Shown: positions 18,039 through 27,116, numbered from the stretch's first letter. The stretch: 64,000 bases of DNA from SIG299 sp045531955 (GCA_045531955.1 JAZSFC010000029.1:1-64000), one strand, 5' to 3'. Notes: generated from the letters alone by a model not told the origin. Numbers and translations: made by a program.

Positions 18039-19403
18039 ATGAAACCATCCGGAATTGGCGGACAGGCGGTTATCGAGGGCGTTATGATGAAAAACGGTAA
18101 CAAGTATGCCGTAGCTGTCAGAAAACCAAATAAAGAAATTGTTGTTGAAACAAATACCCTTCCTGAAAGAAAAAATAAGGTTTTAAGCCTGCCGATTATC
18201 CGAGGTGTGGTGGCATTTGTTGATTCCTTGTCTCTCGGGATGAAAACTTTGACTTTTTCTGCATCATTTTATGAAGAAGAAGAGGAAGAATCCAAGTTTG
18301 AAAAAAAATTAAATGAGATTACAAAAGGTCATGCAGACGGTATATTAAACGGGTTTACCATGGTCCTCGCCGTATTGTTGGCGGTGGGTATTTTTGTTGT
18401 TGCCCCAATGCTTTTGGCAGGATTTCTGGCAGCAAAAATTGAGAATGCAACCGTACTTGCCGTGCTTGAGGGTGTATTCCGTTTGCTGATTTTCGTATTA
18501 TATATTGTTCTGATTGCCAGAATGAAAGATATTAAGCGTCTGTTCATGTACCATGGTGCAGAGCATAAATCTATCAACTGCATTGAAAACGGTCTGCCGC
18601 TTACCGTAGAAAACGTAAGAAAGCAGAACCGGGAGCATAAACGTTGCGGTACCAGCTTTATGCTTACCGTTATGGTAATCAGTATTATTTTCTTTATTTT
18701 TATCCGGGTGGAGAATACATTACTCCGTTTTGTGGTACGCTTATTGTTAATTCCGGTAATTGCGGGTGTTTCATATGAGTTTATCCGTTTGGCGGGAAGA
18801 AGCAGTAATCCGGTGGTGAATGTGTTGAGCAAGCCGGGAATGTGGCTGCAGGCTTTAACTACAAGAGAGCCGGATGACTCCATGATTGAAGTGGCCATGG
18901 CTTCTGTTGAAGCAGTATTTGATTGGCACGCGTTTATCGAAAAGGATAGTAAGAAATCCAAGAAAAATTCAAAAAACAATAAAAATAATAAGAATAATAA
19001 GGGCAACAAAAAGCCGGAACCTGTAAAGGAAGAAAAAAAGGCAGAAGAGGCAGTGGCAGCTGCACAGGAAACCATGGCATCAGATGAACTGACTGCAACA
19101 AAAGAGCCTGCGGTTGAAGCACCAAAGGAAGAAGTCAAGGCAGAAGCTTCTGCTCAGCCGTTAGAAATTGATATTGCCCAGCTGTTTGATATAAAACTTA
19201 CCAGTGCAACTCCTGCACCAAAGAAGGGTAAAGCGCCTAAGAAAGATCCTATGCCTGCAGCTACCAAAGCAGTAGCGGCTAGTCTTTCCAAGGATGAGGA
19301 TGACGATGACATCTTAAAGGCTTTGGATATGTATTTTGAGTTTAAGGGTCCAAAGTCGGTTATGGAAATTTCCGACGAAGTGGAAGAGGATACCGAGGGA
19401 TGA
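18039..19403 (+). CDS. DUF1385 membrane protein with charged C-terminal tail
   Basis: A 454-residue protein. The N-terminal GIGGQAVIEGVMMKNG and the central FMYHGAEHKSINC are DUF1385 hallmarks. About four hydrophobic segments lie in residues 100-255. The last 150 residues are a Lys/Asn-rich then Glu/Ala-rich disordered tail, longer than the core family needs. It overlaps prmC by four bases. Family function is unknown; its fixed place beside prmC-prfA in Clostridia suggests a translation or envelope link, which is inference. Confidence 0.9.
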   Translation: MKPSGIGGQAVIEGVMMKNGNKYAVAVRKPNKEIVVETNTLPERKNKVLSLPIIRGVVAFVDSLSLGMKTLTFSASFYEEEEEESKFEKKLNEITKGHADGILNGFTMVLAVLLAVGIFVVAPMLLAGFLAAKIENATVLAVLEGVFRLLIFVLYIVLIARMKDIKRLFMYHGAEHKSINCIENGLPLTVENVRKQNREHKRCGTSFMLTVMVISIIFFIFIRVENTLLRFVVRLLLIPVIAGVSYEFIRLAGRSSNPVVNVLSKPGMWLQALTTREPDDSMIEVAMASVEAVFDWHAFIEKDSKKSKKNSKNNKNNKNNKGNKKPEPVKEEKKAEEAVAAAQETMASDELTATKEPAVEAPKEEVKAEASAQPLEIDIAQLFDIKLTSATPAPKKGKAPKKDPMPAATKAVAASLSKDEDDDDILKALDMYFEFKGPKSVMEISDEVEEDTEG

Positions 19404-20239
19404 TTACCTGCAAAGAAGCGTTGAAGCAGGCGGTGGACTTATTAGCAGCAGCCGGGGTTCCGGATGCAGAGATAGATGCCTGGTATTTATTTGAGCATGT
19501 TACCGGAATGAGCCGTTCTGTGTATTTCCTTCATAAAGAAGAGGAAATAGAGCCGGAACAGGCAGCAACTTTGGTAAAGCTGGCGGAACAGAGAGCAAAA
19601 AGAGTCCCGTTACAGTATATTACCGGCAGTCAGGAATTTATGGGATATTCATTTCTGGTGAGTCCCGCAACATTAATTCCGAGACAGGATACGGAAATTC
19701 TGGTAGAGGAAGTAAGTCGGGAAGCAAACGGGAAACGGGTGCTTGATTTATGTACCGGAACAGGTTGCATTTTACTCAGTCTGGCAAAAATGTGTCATTT
19801 GCCGGATGCGGTGGGAACCGATATTTCAGCGGAAGCTATTGAAACTGCAAAAAGTAATGCCGTGCGGTTAGATGCAGTTGCAGAATTTTACTGTGGCGAT
19901 TTGTTTGATGCGGTGCCACCGGGCAAATGCTTTGACATTATAGTATCGAATCCGCCGTATATTCCGTCAGCAGTCATTGATACTCTTATGCCTGAGGTAA
20001 AAGAGCACGAGCCAATGAGTGCGTTGGATGGTGATGAAGACGGTTTGACTTTTTATAGAAGAATTATTCATGAAGCAAATAAGTTCCTGGTAAATCAGGG
20101 TAGAATTTTTTTTGAAATCGGTTGTGAACAGGGAGAGGATGTATCCTCGCTATTGATAGCAAACGGGTTTCAGGATATTCGTGTGATAAAAGATTTGGCA
20201 GGACTGGACCGGGTGGTCAGTGCCACTTTGGTAAAATAG
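19400..20239 (+). CDS. prmC: Release factor glutamine methyltransferase
   Basis: A 279-residue SAM-dependent N5-glutamine methyltransferase (HemK family). The SAM-binding motif VLDLCTGTGCILLSLA lies near residue 115 and the catalytic NPPYIP near 184. The N-terminal helical substrate-binding domain is present. It methylates the glutamine of the GGQ motif in release factors, and RF1 is encoded next. ATGA overlap with the upstream gene indicates coupling. Confidence 0.97.
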   Translation: MITCKEALKQAVDLLAAAGVPDAEIDAWYLFEHVTGMSRSVYFLHKEEEIEPEQAATLVKLAEQRAKRVPLQYITGSQEFMGYSFLVSPATLIPRQDTEILVEEVSREANGKRVLDLCTGTGCILLSLAKMCHLPDAVGTDISAEAIETAKSNAVRLDAVAEFYCGDLFDAVPPGKCFDIIVSNPPYIPSAVIDTLMPEVKEHEPMSALDGDEDGLTFYRRIIHEANKFLVNQGRIFFEIGCEQGEDVSSLLIANGFQDIRVIKDLAGLDRVVSATLVK

Positions 20240-20253
20240 AGAGGTAGAAAGAA

Positions 20254-21330
20254 ATGTTTGATAAATTAGAGGATTTATTAAGACGCTTTGAAGAAATCCA
20301 GAACGAATTAAGTGAGCCTACCGTAGTCAGCGATCAGAACCGTTTCCGTAAGCTGATGAAGGAGCAGAACGATTTGACTCCGATTGTAGAAGCTTATACC
20401 GAGTACAAAAAGGAAAAGCAGAATATTGAAGACAGTCTGATGATTCTGGAAGAAGAAAGCGACGAAGAAATGAGAGAACTGGCAAAGGAAGAGTTAAATG
20501 CCAGCAAAGAAAATGTAGAAGCTTTAGAACAGAAGTTAAAGGTTTTACTGCTTCCTAAGGACCCTAATGACGACAAGAACGTTATTGTGGAACTTCGTGC
20601 AGGTACCGGTGGTGATGAGGCAACCCTGTTTACCGCAGAAATTTACCGTATGTATTGTAAATATGCAGAATCCCAGCGTTGGAAGACGGAATTGATTTCT
20701 GTCAGTGAAAACGGCATAGGCGGTTTCAAGGAAGCAATCTTCATGGTAAACGGTGCCGGTGCATATTCTAAGTTAAAATATGAAAGTGGTGCTCACCGTG
20801 TACAGCGTGTGCCGGTAACAGAATCCCAGGGACGTATTCAAACCTCTGCCATTACTGTAGCAATTATGCCGGAAGCAGAAGAAGTAGATATTGAAATTAA
20901 TCCGAACGACTGCCGTATCGATGTGTTCCGTTCCTCCGGTAACGGTGGACAGTGCGTTAATACTACCGACTCCGCAGTACGTTTGACTCATATCCCAACC
21001 GGCATTGTAATTTCCTGTCAGGATGAAAAGTCCCAGTTAAAGAACCGTGATAAAGCATTTAAGGTATTACGTTCCAAATTATATGAGTTAGAGTTGGAAA
21101 AAGCTCAGTCTGCAGAGGCGGCAGCAAGAAAGAGCCAGGTTGGCTCCGGCGACCGTTCCGAAAAAATCCGTACCTATAACTTCCCGCAGGGCCGTGTAAC
21201 CGACCACAGAATCAATCTTACCACATACAATCTGGATGCGGTAATGAACGGTGACTTACAGAAGTTCATTGATTCTTTGATCGCAGCCGACCAGGCTATG
21301 AAGTTAAGCAGCCTTGAAAATGAGGCTTAA
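20254..21330 (+). CDS. prfA: Peptide chain release factor 1
   Basis: A 358-residue class I release factor. The catalytic GGQ is in SGNGGQCVN near residues 231-233, the target of PrmC. The family-conserved RAGTGGDEAT is present. It releases peptides at UAA and UAG. It starts 14 bases after prmC and is the last recognisable core gene before the accessory element. Confidence 0.97.
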   Translation: MFDKLEDLLRRFEEIQNELSEPTVVSDQNRFRKLMKEQNDLTPIVEAYTEYKKEKQNIEDSLMILEEESDEEMRELAKEELNASKENVEALEQKLKVLLLPKDPNDDKNVIVELRAGTGGDEATLFTAEIYRMYCKYAESQRWKTELISVSENGIGGFKEAIFMVNGAGAYSKLKYESGAHRVQRVPVTESQGRIQTSAITVAIMPEAEEVDIEINPNDCRIDVFRSSGNGGQCVNTTDSAVRLTHIPTGIVISCQDEKSQLKNRDKAFKVLRSKLYELELEKAQSAEAAARKSQVGSGDRSEKIRTYNFPQGRVTDHRINLTTYNLDAVMNGDLQKFIDSLIAADQAMKLSSLENEA

Positions 21331-21356
21331 AACCCGCATAAACACTGGGTTTTTTG
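21330..21356 (+). terminator. Terminator 1 after prfA
   Basis: AACCC pairs with GGGTT and is followed by a T-run. Confidence 0.7.
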
Positions 21357-21396
21357 AAAAATTGAAAAAAGTATTGATGTGGCAAAGTATCTTTAG

Positions 21397-21434
21397 CAGG
21401 TTCGAATTTGAGAAAATTCGAGCCTGTTTTTTAT
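21397..21434 (+). terminator. Terminator 2 after prfA
   Basis: CAGG-TTCGAATTT pairs with AAAATTCGA-GCCTG with a 3-base loop, followed by TTTTTTATTTTTT. It is a strong hairpin and a likely last piece of core sequence before the element. Confidence 0.8.
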
Positions 21435-22014
21435 TTTTTCGGGCTTATCGCTACTCTAATAGCTGGTAAATCCGTCCATTGATACCTTTATTGCGTGTGC
21501 CATATTTTTATCGCTACCTTTATCACTCCTGCTTATTTTTTATCCTTTTTTCGGTCTGTCTTAATATAAATTTCTATCCTAAGATTATTGTTAATATCAT
21601 TCACAACAACTGTAAGAACTTTTGGTTCTTATTTCGTAACTCTGAGAAAGAGTGTGTTACTCTATCTGTCTTGAGAGCCTTTAGGCATCCTCCCCAAATA
21701 AAGTATCTAAGGCTCTCAAGACATCCTCCAGAAAACATTTCCTCCGTTAATATAAAATAGGCAGTCATTGGTATTAAGCCAGTGGCTGTCTATTTTTATG
21801 TTAAGACAAGTTACTACAAACCCATTTGGGATAGCTTCATTCCATTACAAACCATTGAGTTACTATAGAGTTTTAATGATATAGCACCCGAAGCTCCGCT
21901 TCGGCTTTAAGTATCTGTAGGGGCGGCAGCGGCTCCGTCCGCGCCCCTGATATTTTAGGTAGTATTTATATTTTTTCTGTGATACAATAAAAGAAAACAC
22001 TAAGGAGAAGGTAA
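21435..22014. other. Intergenic left margin of the accessory element
   Basis: No credible gene. The stretch holds an imperfect inverted repeat (CTTGAGAGCCTTTAG at 21670-21684 against CTAAGGCTCTCAAG at 21707-21720). It also has two GC-rich hairpins (CCGAAG/CTTCGG near 21890; GGGGCG/CGCCCC near 21919-21946) and the promoter of the methylase gene. The left integration junction probably lies here, but no direct repeat with the other end can be tested because that end is outside the window. Confidence 0.55.
21980..21988 (+). promoter_or_regulatory. Extended -10 promoter of methylase gene
   Basis: TGATACAAT reads as TG-n-TACAAT, 27 bases before the ATG; an AAGGAG ribosome-binding site follows. Confidence 0.55.
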
Positions 22015-24078
22015 ATGTCTACGCAGGAGTTTTTGGATTCATTGTATTATGGGAAACATTCTAAGGTATTTAAGGTAACGTTAGCAGGCTTGACACAAGA
22101 AGATAAGAAGGAATTGCAGAAGTATGCTAATGTGCCTGAGATTGCTAAAGTAATGAATGGTAGAGTAGTAGAAATAGGTGGAAACGGTGATACAGGGGTA
22201 TCCACTGCTGATGCAAGTACATTATATGATACAGTTGAAAAATTAAGAAGCTCAACCGACCCAGAGCATGATTATATTAAGGCAGTATTGACTGTTTCAA
22301 AGATAATAAAGCGTAATTATAGTGGAAATAAAACTGGTAAGGTTGCAACAACTACAATTAAGACAAATAAAGAAACAGGTGAGGAAGAAGAAATAAAGGG
22401 CATGATAAAGCCTAACCCTGATAGACTTCCAATCCTGATAAAGCAGGTAATATTCTATTTGGCGGTATTTGTGATTGATAAGAAGTTTGGTGACCAGAAG
22501 AAGGTGTTAGATGATTTAATGAACTTATATGGGGTATCATTCAGCCATAATTTCTTCAGCAGATATGAAACAAGTCCTCAGGATTATATTTATTTTAGGA
22601 ATTATAAGCAACCAGAGTTAGTAACAAATTACATGGGTCAGAAGCATGGTGATTTAGCTGTAGCAATTAATAATCTGGTATATCAGGCAGGAGACTATGC
22701 AAGATTTGTAGATGTGTTTGGAGGTAGTGGAGCAGCTTCGGTAGCTTTTCCAAAGCATCGTGAGAAGAAATACATATACAACGAAAAAAATCCTGATGTA
22801 GCAAATTTATTTGAAGTTCTGACGAGCAATGATTATAAACTCTTAATTGCGGAAGTAGAGGCATTAAAAAATGCCTTAAGGGGTATTCAGCCGTGGAAAC
22901 CTGTTCCTCAGTCTGTGATTGATGATTTTTATAATCGAGAAAAAGGAAGGAAAACAAACGCTGAGAAGAGATTATATTTCAGACAATATGATAAATTAAC
23001 TCAAGATGATATTGATAAAGCCTACAGTAGCTGTGTAAAAACATTACAAAACATAGAAGGCAGCAAATTAATTACAGACCCTCCTAGCCCTTATTTTCCA
23101 CTCAAGACAGATAAAAAATCTTATTGGGTGAAAAAGTTTAGCAGTGGAGAACATGTATTAGATTATGATTTAATCAGTTTCTGTGATAATTTCTATAATG
23201 CTGATGGATATAGAAATAAGGTATGTGTATATGCCTATAACGAGATGAATTATAGGTTTTATGAGTATTATGCCTATTTTACAGGGGTACTTAAATCCAC
23301 CGCATACAGCAAGGTGCATCGAGCTTTAGCAAAGCTATATAGTTTATCTTTTGTTACTAAAGGTAAAGAGGATATTTCAGCAATCTGTAGATTTCGTCCT
23401 GATACTCCGGTTAAGAGTGAGACAAATGCTCTGCAAATGTTTCTTAAAAAAGACCATGCCAAGGTTATAAGGGGTTTACATAAGAGATGCAAAGGTATTT
23501 ATGTAATGACAAAGGATTGTATTCAGGCAATCAGAGATACTTCCTCAAATAGAACTTTATATTATGCGGATAGTCCATATATTGCTACTGCAGACTATAA
23601 GGACACAGACGCATTTAATGAAGCCAAAATGCATGAGTTAATTGATGCTTTGATAGCAACAGACGGTAAATTTATTTTCTCTTGTAGAGCAATAAAAAGT
23701 AAGGATGCAGGTACAAGAGCAACAGCAAAGAAAATTGCAGAATTAGCAGATGCAAATGCAGCAATCGTAACTGGGGTACTCTTTAAGTTTATGGATTATG
23801 TTGAGCAGAATAAGCAGTTTTATGTGTTAGTCAACCATGTGCTTACGAAAAAGGAGAAGAAAGCTATAAGCATGGGTGGTTCAGAGGCAGATAAGGTTAT
23901 AAAAAATGAGAAACTGCTTACAGCCATTGAGAAGAATAAGATAATTGAGTTGATGATAACAAATTACCCAATTTATCCAATCGAAGGTACTTCATATAGT
24001 GTTTACAAACTAGAAGACTTCTGTTTGAAATTGATATTATATGCTGATGTATTAGACCGTAAGAATATAAGTAAATGA
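22015..24078 (+). CDS. D12-class DNA adenine N6-methyltransferase-like protein
   Basis: A 687-residue protein. The SAM-binding motif FVDVFGGSGAASVAF lies near residue 231, like FxGxG motif I of Dam-type enzymes. The catalytic motif appears as YYADSPYI near 515, a variant of DPPY. About 270 residues separate the two, more than in ordinary Dam enzymes, and a 200-residue N-terminal region has no match I recognise. It likely methylates adenine in DNA, for protection or regulation. No restriction partner is adjacent. It is the first gene of the element, behind its own promoter and before a strong terminator. Confidence 0.75.
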   Translation: MSTQEFLDSLYYGKHSKVFKVTLAGLTQEDKKELQKYANVPEIAKVMNGRVVEIGGNGDTGVSTADASTLYDTVEKLRSSTDPEHDYIKAVLTVSKIIKRNYSGNKTGKVATTTIKTNKETGEEEEIKGMIKPNPDRLPILIKQVIFYLAVFVIDKKFGDQKKVLDDLMNLYGVSFSHNFFSRYETSPQDYIYFRNYKQPELVTNYMGQKHGDLAVAINNLVYQAGDYARFVDVFGGSGAASVAFPKHREKKYIYNEKNPDVANLFEVLTSNDYKLLIAEVEALKNALRGIQPWKPVPQSVIDDFYNREKGRKTNAEKRLYFRQYDKLTQDDIDKAYSSCVKTLQNIEGSKLITDPPSPYFPLKTDKKSYWVKKFSSGEHVLDYDLISFCDNFYNADGYRNKVCVYAYNEMNYRFYEYYAYFTGVLKSTAYSKVHRALAKLYSLSFVTKGKEDISAICRFRPDTPVKSETNALQMFLKKDHAKVIRGLHKRCKGIYVMTKDCIQAIRDTSSNRTLYYADSPYIATADYKDTDAFNEAKMHELIDALIATDGKFIFSCRAIKSKDAGTRATAKKIAELADANAAIVTGVLFKFMDYVEQNKQFYVLVNHVLTKKEKKAISMGGSEADKVIKNEKLLTAIEKNKIIELMITNYPIYPIEGTSYSVYKLEDFCLKLILYADVLDRKNISK

Positions 24079-24082
24079 TATT

Positions 24083-24112
24083 GAGAGGTAGCGCAAGCTA
24101 CCTCTCTTTTTT
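24083..24112 (+). terminator. Terminator after methylase gene
   Basis: A perfect 10-bp stem GAGAGGTAGC/GCTACCTCTC with a GCAA loop, followed by TTTTTT. Confidence 0.9.
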
Positions 24113-24150
24113 CTGTATTTCTATAATAAACTCCAGCTCTATTCTAAAGT

Positions 24151-24187
24151 CCATATCAATTCTCGCACCCCTGATGTGAAATTATTC
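24151..24187 (+). promoter_or_regulatory. Conserved regulatory repeat, copy A
   Basis: Block 1 is CCATATCAATTCTC and block 2 starts exactly 22 bp later (GATGTGAAATTATTC). Copies at 31383, 36817 and 56409 have the same spacing. It lies after a terminator and 106 bp before the next start. A promoter or operator specific to the element is the simplest reading. This is the most divergent of the four copies in block 2. Confidence 0.65.
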
Positions 24188-24214
24188 TCTGTGTAAAAAT
24201 AAATCACGTTTCTT

Positions 24215-24233
24215 CTCGACAGAAAATGTCGAG
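24215..24233. repeat. Perfect inverted repeat before small membrane gene
   Basis: CTCGACA-gaaaa-TGTCGAG, 7-bp arms, 24 bases upstream of the ATG at 24257. It could be an operator or an mRNA hairpin near the ribosome-binding site. Confidence 0.6.
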
Positions 24234-24256
24234 TCAAATTTTGGGAGGATGTTTAT

Positions 24257-24478
24257 ATGAGAGTAGCAGTTGAGAACTTTGTAAAGAACCACAAAGGTGG
24301 GGTATGTGTAACCCTGATTCAGGTTGTTATCGTGATGATACAGCTTGTATGTATTGCACTTGGTGATGAGGTTAATTTAACTCAGTGGGCAGCAATCTTT
24401 CTACCAACTATGTTATATGTGGGCTTCAGTGGATTCATGGGCTTAGTCTTTTACTTATCTGGCTTACAGCGTAGTTAA
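24257..24478 (+). CDS. Small two-helix membrane protein
   Basis: A 73-residue protein with two hydrophobic segments (about residues 17-36 and 45-68). TTGGGAGG lies upstream of the ATG. I do not recognise a family; small holin-like or accessory membrane proteins have this layout, but nothing specific supports holin function. It is followed after 17 bases by a second, smaller membrane ORF. Confidence 0.65.
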   Translation: MRVAVENFVKNHKGGVCVTLIQVVIVMIQLVCIALGDEVNLTQWAAIFLPTMLYVGFSGFMGLVFYLSGLQRS

Positions 24479-24495
24479 GTGGGAGGTAGCAGAGC

Positions 24496-24648
24496 ATGTG
24501 GGTCCTGATATTGATACTTATATTTGAGATAGCCGGTGGCTGTTCTACAGAAGAGATTATTATCACAGCAGTATTTCCATTCTTGGTATACTGGGGTACC
24601 TACAGCTTCATCTGTTTAGTGAACTTCATCGTTGATAAAACTCGATAA
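24496..24648 (+). CDS. Very small membrane protein, 50 residues
   Basis: The frame starts MWVLILILIFEIAGGCS and has a second hydrophobic stretch (about 22-46) ending in VDKTR. GGGAGG lies about 9 bases upstream of the ATG. Hydrophobic composition, a good ribosome-binding site and tight spacing after the preceding membrane gene support it. No family recognised. Confidence 0.55.
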   Translation: MWVLILILIFEIAGGCSTEEIIITAVFPFLVYWGTYSFICLVNFIVDKTR

Positions 24649-25015
24649 AAATCAGCGGTTTTAGAGAAGAATCAAAGTATATGATTTACCCCCATTTAGG
24701 GGGCGATACAGATGAGCTGATGTTTCTCTGAAGTATATGATTTACGGCAAACTTTTTTCAGTGAATTTGAATTTCTGAAGCTAAGGACGCAAACGTGAGT
24801 GTGTCTAAAGCCAATGAATATAAGGTTGTAATTTTTTCCTTGGTAGTGATGAGTTGTTGATTCAGGAGGTGGTAAAGGTTTCTGGGGTACTCGTTAAGCT
24901 AGTGCATCTATTAGTGCAATACAAATAGAAATTTCTGATTTATAGGCTGAGTTGATTCACAAAAAGTGTACTCCTTTTGGAGTGTATTTTAATTATGAGA
25001 GTGAGGAGCTTGCTT
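24649..25015. other. Gene-free 367-bp leader region
   Basis: Holds a 15-bp direct repeat (AAGTATATGATTTAC at 24675-24689 and 24731-24745), a CCCC/GGGG hairpin at 24688-24702, a candidate c-di-GMP riboswitch, and a small ACTCC/GGAGT hairpin (24970-24983) just before the next gene. No ORF is credible here. Confidence 0.6.
24741..24837 (+). ncRNA. Candidate cyclic di-GMP-I (GEMM) riboswitch, possibly degenerate
   Basis: Ordered motifs resemble the GEMM-I aptamer: GGCAAAC (24746-24752), a TTCAG/CTGAA stem (24757-24779), GGACGCAAA (24785-24793), TCTAAAG (24804-24810) and AAGGTTG (24822-24828). In known GEMM-I RNAs the GGCAAAC, GGACGCAAA and CTAAAG-type segments occur in this order and the 3' GGTTG pairs toward the 5' side. 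The closing P1 stem is weak here and the P3-like stem is poor. A hairpin at 24970-24983 could be part of the expression platform. The downstream gene at 25016 is unknown. Confidence 0.45.
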
Positions 25016-25513
25016 ATGTATGAAGGAATAGAAAAATTATTGGATACTATGTCAGTTTGTAATGATTGTGACGGCTTACCTGAGAGTGAAGTTGAGGCAG
25101 CATGGTTAGCCAGACTCATGGCACGAAATGAATTGATAGTTTATCTGTCAAATTACTTAGGTGATGAACCAGTGCAGTGTTATGTGACATTTCCTTTTGA
25201 GGATATTGAACTCACAGTGTTCAGTGAAGATAAAACCTTTGATTCTGAGTTCATCTACCTGCCATTTGGTTGGTTCTCCTGTAATCTGTGGGAGGCTTTA
25301 AAGAAAGATAGGAATAATCTTTTATTTAAGGTATTACGTTACTTCAGTTGGAATGCCACTGTTATAGTACATTATCTGGCAATGGATGGGGTAGACCTTA
25401 TAGACGGTGACATTATTACCTCAGAATTTTTGAATGAACATGCTATTTTGGATATCTTTTCACTGCATTCTTATATTGAGGTTTATAAGGATATCGACAA
25501 ATATATTGATTAA
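25016..25513 (+). CDS. Unknown acidic protein, 165 residues
   Basis: Soluble, acidic, no signal peptide, no recognised motif. The start at 25016 is preferred because GAGGAG lies 7-8 bases upstream; the frame is open further upstream. It leads a run of five closely spaced + strand genes to 28,867 that ends in membrane and secreted proteins. Confidence 0.7.
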   Translation: MYEGIEKLLDTMSVCNDCDGLPESEVEAAWLARLMARNELIVYLSNYLGDEPVQCYVTFPFEDIELTVFSEDKTFDSEFIYLPFGWFSCNLWEALKKDRNNLLFKVLRYFSWNATVIVHYLAMDGVDLIDGDIITSEFLNEHAILDIFSLHSYIEVYKDIDKYID

Positions 25514-25530
25514 AGAAGGGGGCATGAAGA

Positions 25531-25941
25531 ATGACATGTTATGTGAAATGGCGATTGAAGCTGAATACAGAACTAAATAAAGTAGTAGTTCTTATTAAGG
25601 ACGAAATCCGTGGTAACTTTGAGTATGATAAAGCGGTGTTTGGTGATGAAGGTGTAGAACTGGAAAATGGGGTATTTCTTCCATATGCTATCTACGATAC
25701 GCATATAGTTTATCCAACTATCGAGTATCTAAAGCATACTGGTAAGTTAGAAGCTGATATTGAAGTAAATGAGCTTGCATATGTTCATGAAATCATTTGC
25801 AGTTATCTTTGCAAGAGAAGCAAGATTGTAAAGAATATGTTAATTCTAAATGAAGAGCGTTTGAAAGAGAAGTATGGTGAGTATGAGGTTGATACAGAAA
25901 ACATACTCAAGCAGTTAAAGCTAGATAACAGTTACAGCTAG
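25531..25941 (+). CDS. Unknown protein, 136 residues
   Basis: Soluble, no signal peptide or helix-turn-helix that I can identify. An AGGGGG stretch precedes the ATG. It lies 17 bases after the previous gene and just upstream of a membrane-anchored protein gene, so it is probably in the same operon. Confidence 0.65.
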   Translation: MTCYVKWRLKLNTELNKVVVLIKDEIRGNFEYDKAVFGDEGVELENGVFLPYAIYDTHIVYPTIEYLKHTGKLEADIEVNELAYVHEIICSYLCKRSKIVKNMLILNEERLKEKYGEYEVDTENILKQLKLDNSYS

Positions 25942-25954
25942 GGAGGGGATGAGG

Positions 25955-26521
25955 ATGAGTTTAAGGATAGAGCCAAAAAACATTCCTAAAGAGGGATATT
26001 TCAAAGTCGAGGAAAATGTTGTTGAAACAGATTTTGATTTTACTGCTTCAGAACAAAATGAAATGGCTAAGCAGCCGGAAGTTCAGGCTGTAGATACTGA
26101 CTTCAGTAATATTTGTAGTAATGAGGTTGATTACGAAGCTGAGAGACGTGAAGAAATTCATAATGCAGTAAAGCCTTTGATAGAAGAAAATACCAAGCGA
26201 GTTATTCAGGAACAGCATGATAAATTCAAATTGGAAGTGCATGAGGTTTTGAATGATGAGGTATTCCATAGGCTTGGTAAATATGAAAAAAGGAGAAGGC
26301 GTAGAGCTATTAAAGAGGGTCTTGGGGTAGCACTTAAGTGGCTATTTATAGGCGCGATAATCTTTATTTTCGTAGCAAATGACCAGCTTCGTGAGGAGGC
26401 TATTACAATAGCCAATGATGTAAAGGAAATTGTTGTAGGACTTCTGAATGATGAAGAGGTCAGCAGTAACAAGTTAGTAAATGATGTTTTGAACTTAAGG
26501 GAGGATGTTGGTAATGAGTAA
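25955..26521 (+). CDS. Single-pass membrane protein with basic juxtamembrane stretch
   Basis: A 188-residue protein. A hydrophilic N-terminal 120 residues ends in KYEKRRRRRAIKEG, followed by one hydrophobic segment (ALKWLFIGAIIFIFVA) and a short acidic C-terminal helix. The positive-inside rule puts the large N-terminal part in the cytoplasm. The ATG at 25955 is chosen over one 6 bases upstream because GGGAGGGG is then properly spaced. It overlaps the next gene by 8 bases. Confidence 0.7.
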   Translation: MSLRIEPKNIPKEGYFKVEENVVETDFDFTASEQNEMAKQPEVQAVDTDFSNICSNEVDYEAERREEIHNAVKPLIEENTKRVIQEQHDKFKLEVHEVLNDEVFHRLGKYEKRRRRRAIKEGLGVALKWLFIGAIIFIFVANDQLREEAITIANDVKEIVVGLLNDEEVSSNKLVNDVLNLREDVGNE

Positions 26522-27098
26522 GAATGTACTTGATAATGCAGAAGGTTATGTGGCAAATATGGAAGCTCTTGATGAGCAGGCTGAAAAGGACAAGAAGAAG
26601 CTCAGAAGAAAGGTAGTTCTTCGTAATGGTGTGATTGTTGGCTTGGTTCTGGTGATAATCGTATTATTGCTTCGAAGCTGTGGAGGGGGTAATTCCTCTG
26701 ATGATGGCGAAGGTGGTTTTAAGCCTATCTTCCAGACTGGCGAATTAGTTTTCCATGAGTCAGTTGAGAAGAATGAGGAAAAGGATGATTCGAGGGTTAT
26801 CTTACCTGTAATCACAAACTTTTCCGTCAGCTCAGAGCAGCCTACAGTAGTTTTATATAATCCAGATGATAATGCTGAAAAGTTTTACATCTATTATAGT
26901 TTTATTGACAAGGAAACAGAAGAAGTTATCTTCGAAAGTAATGCTGTAGAAGCAGGCTTTTACTGGTCAGTAAACTTTAAGGAACTCTTGGATGTTGGTA
27001 CACATGATGTCAAAGTAAAAATCAGAAGTCAGCGTGCTGATACTGGTGCTTTTGCGAATGGCTCTGTGTCTAATATTAAATTAACTGTAAACAACTAA
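26514..27098 (+). CDS. Membrane-anchored extracellular protein
   Basis: A 194-residue type II protein: a charged coiled N-terminus (EKDKKKLRRKVV), one hydrophobic segment (about 42-58), then an extracellular domain of about 130 residues with alternating beta-like sequence. AAGGGAGG precedes the ATG at 26514, which overlaps the upstream stop. It precedes two secreted proteins, so the run likely builds or decorates a cell-surface structure. No family recognised. Confidence 0.7.
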   Translation: MSKNVLDNAEGYVANMEALDEQAEKDKKKLRRKVVLRNGVIVGLVLVIIVLLLRSCGGGNSSDDGEGGFKPIFQTGELVFHESVEKNEEKDDSRVILPVITNFSVSSEQPTVVLYNPDDNAEKFYIYYSFIDKETEEVIFESNAVEAGFYWSVNFKELLDVGTHDVKVKIRSQRADTGAFANGSVSNIKLTVNN

Positions 27099-27116
27099 TG
27101 AAGGAGGATGAAAATT

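Noticed and set aside
21479..21760. 93-codon + strand frame after prfA
   Set aside because: No ribosome-binding site, low-complexity aromatic composition, and it contains the inverted repeat at 21670-21720.
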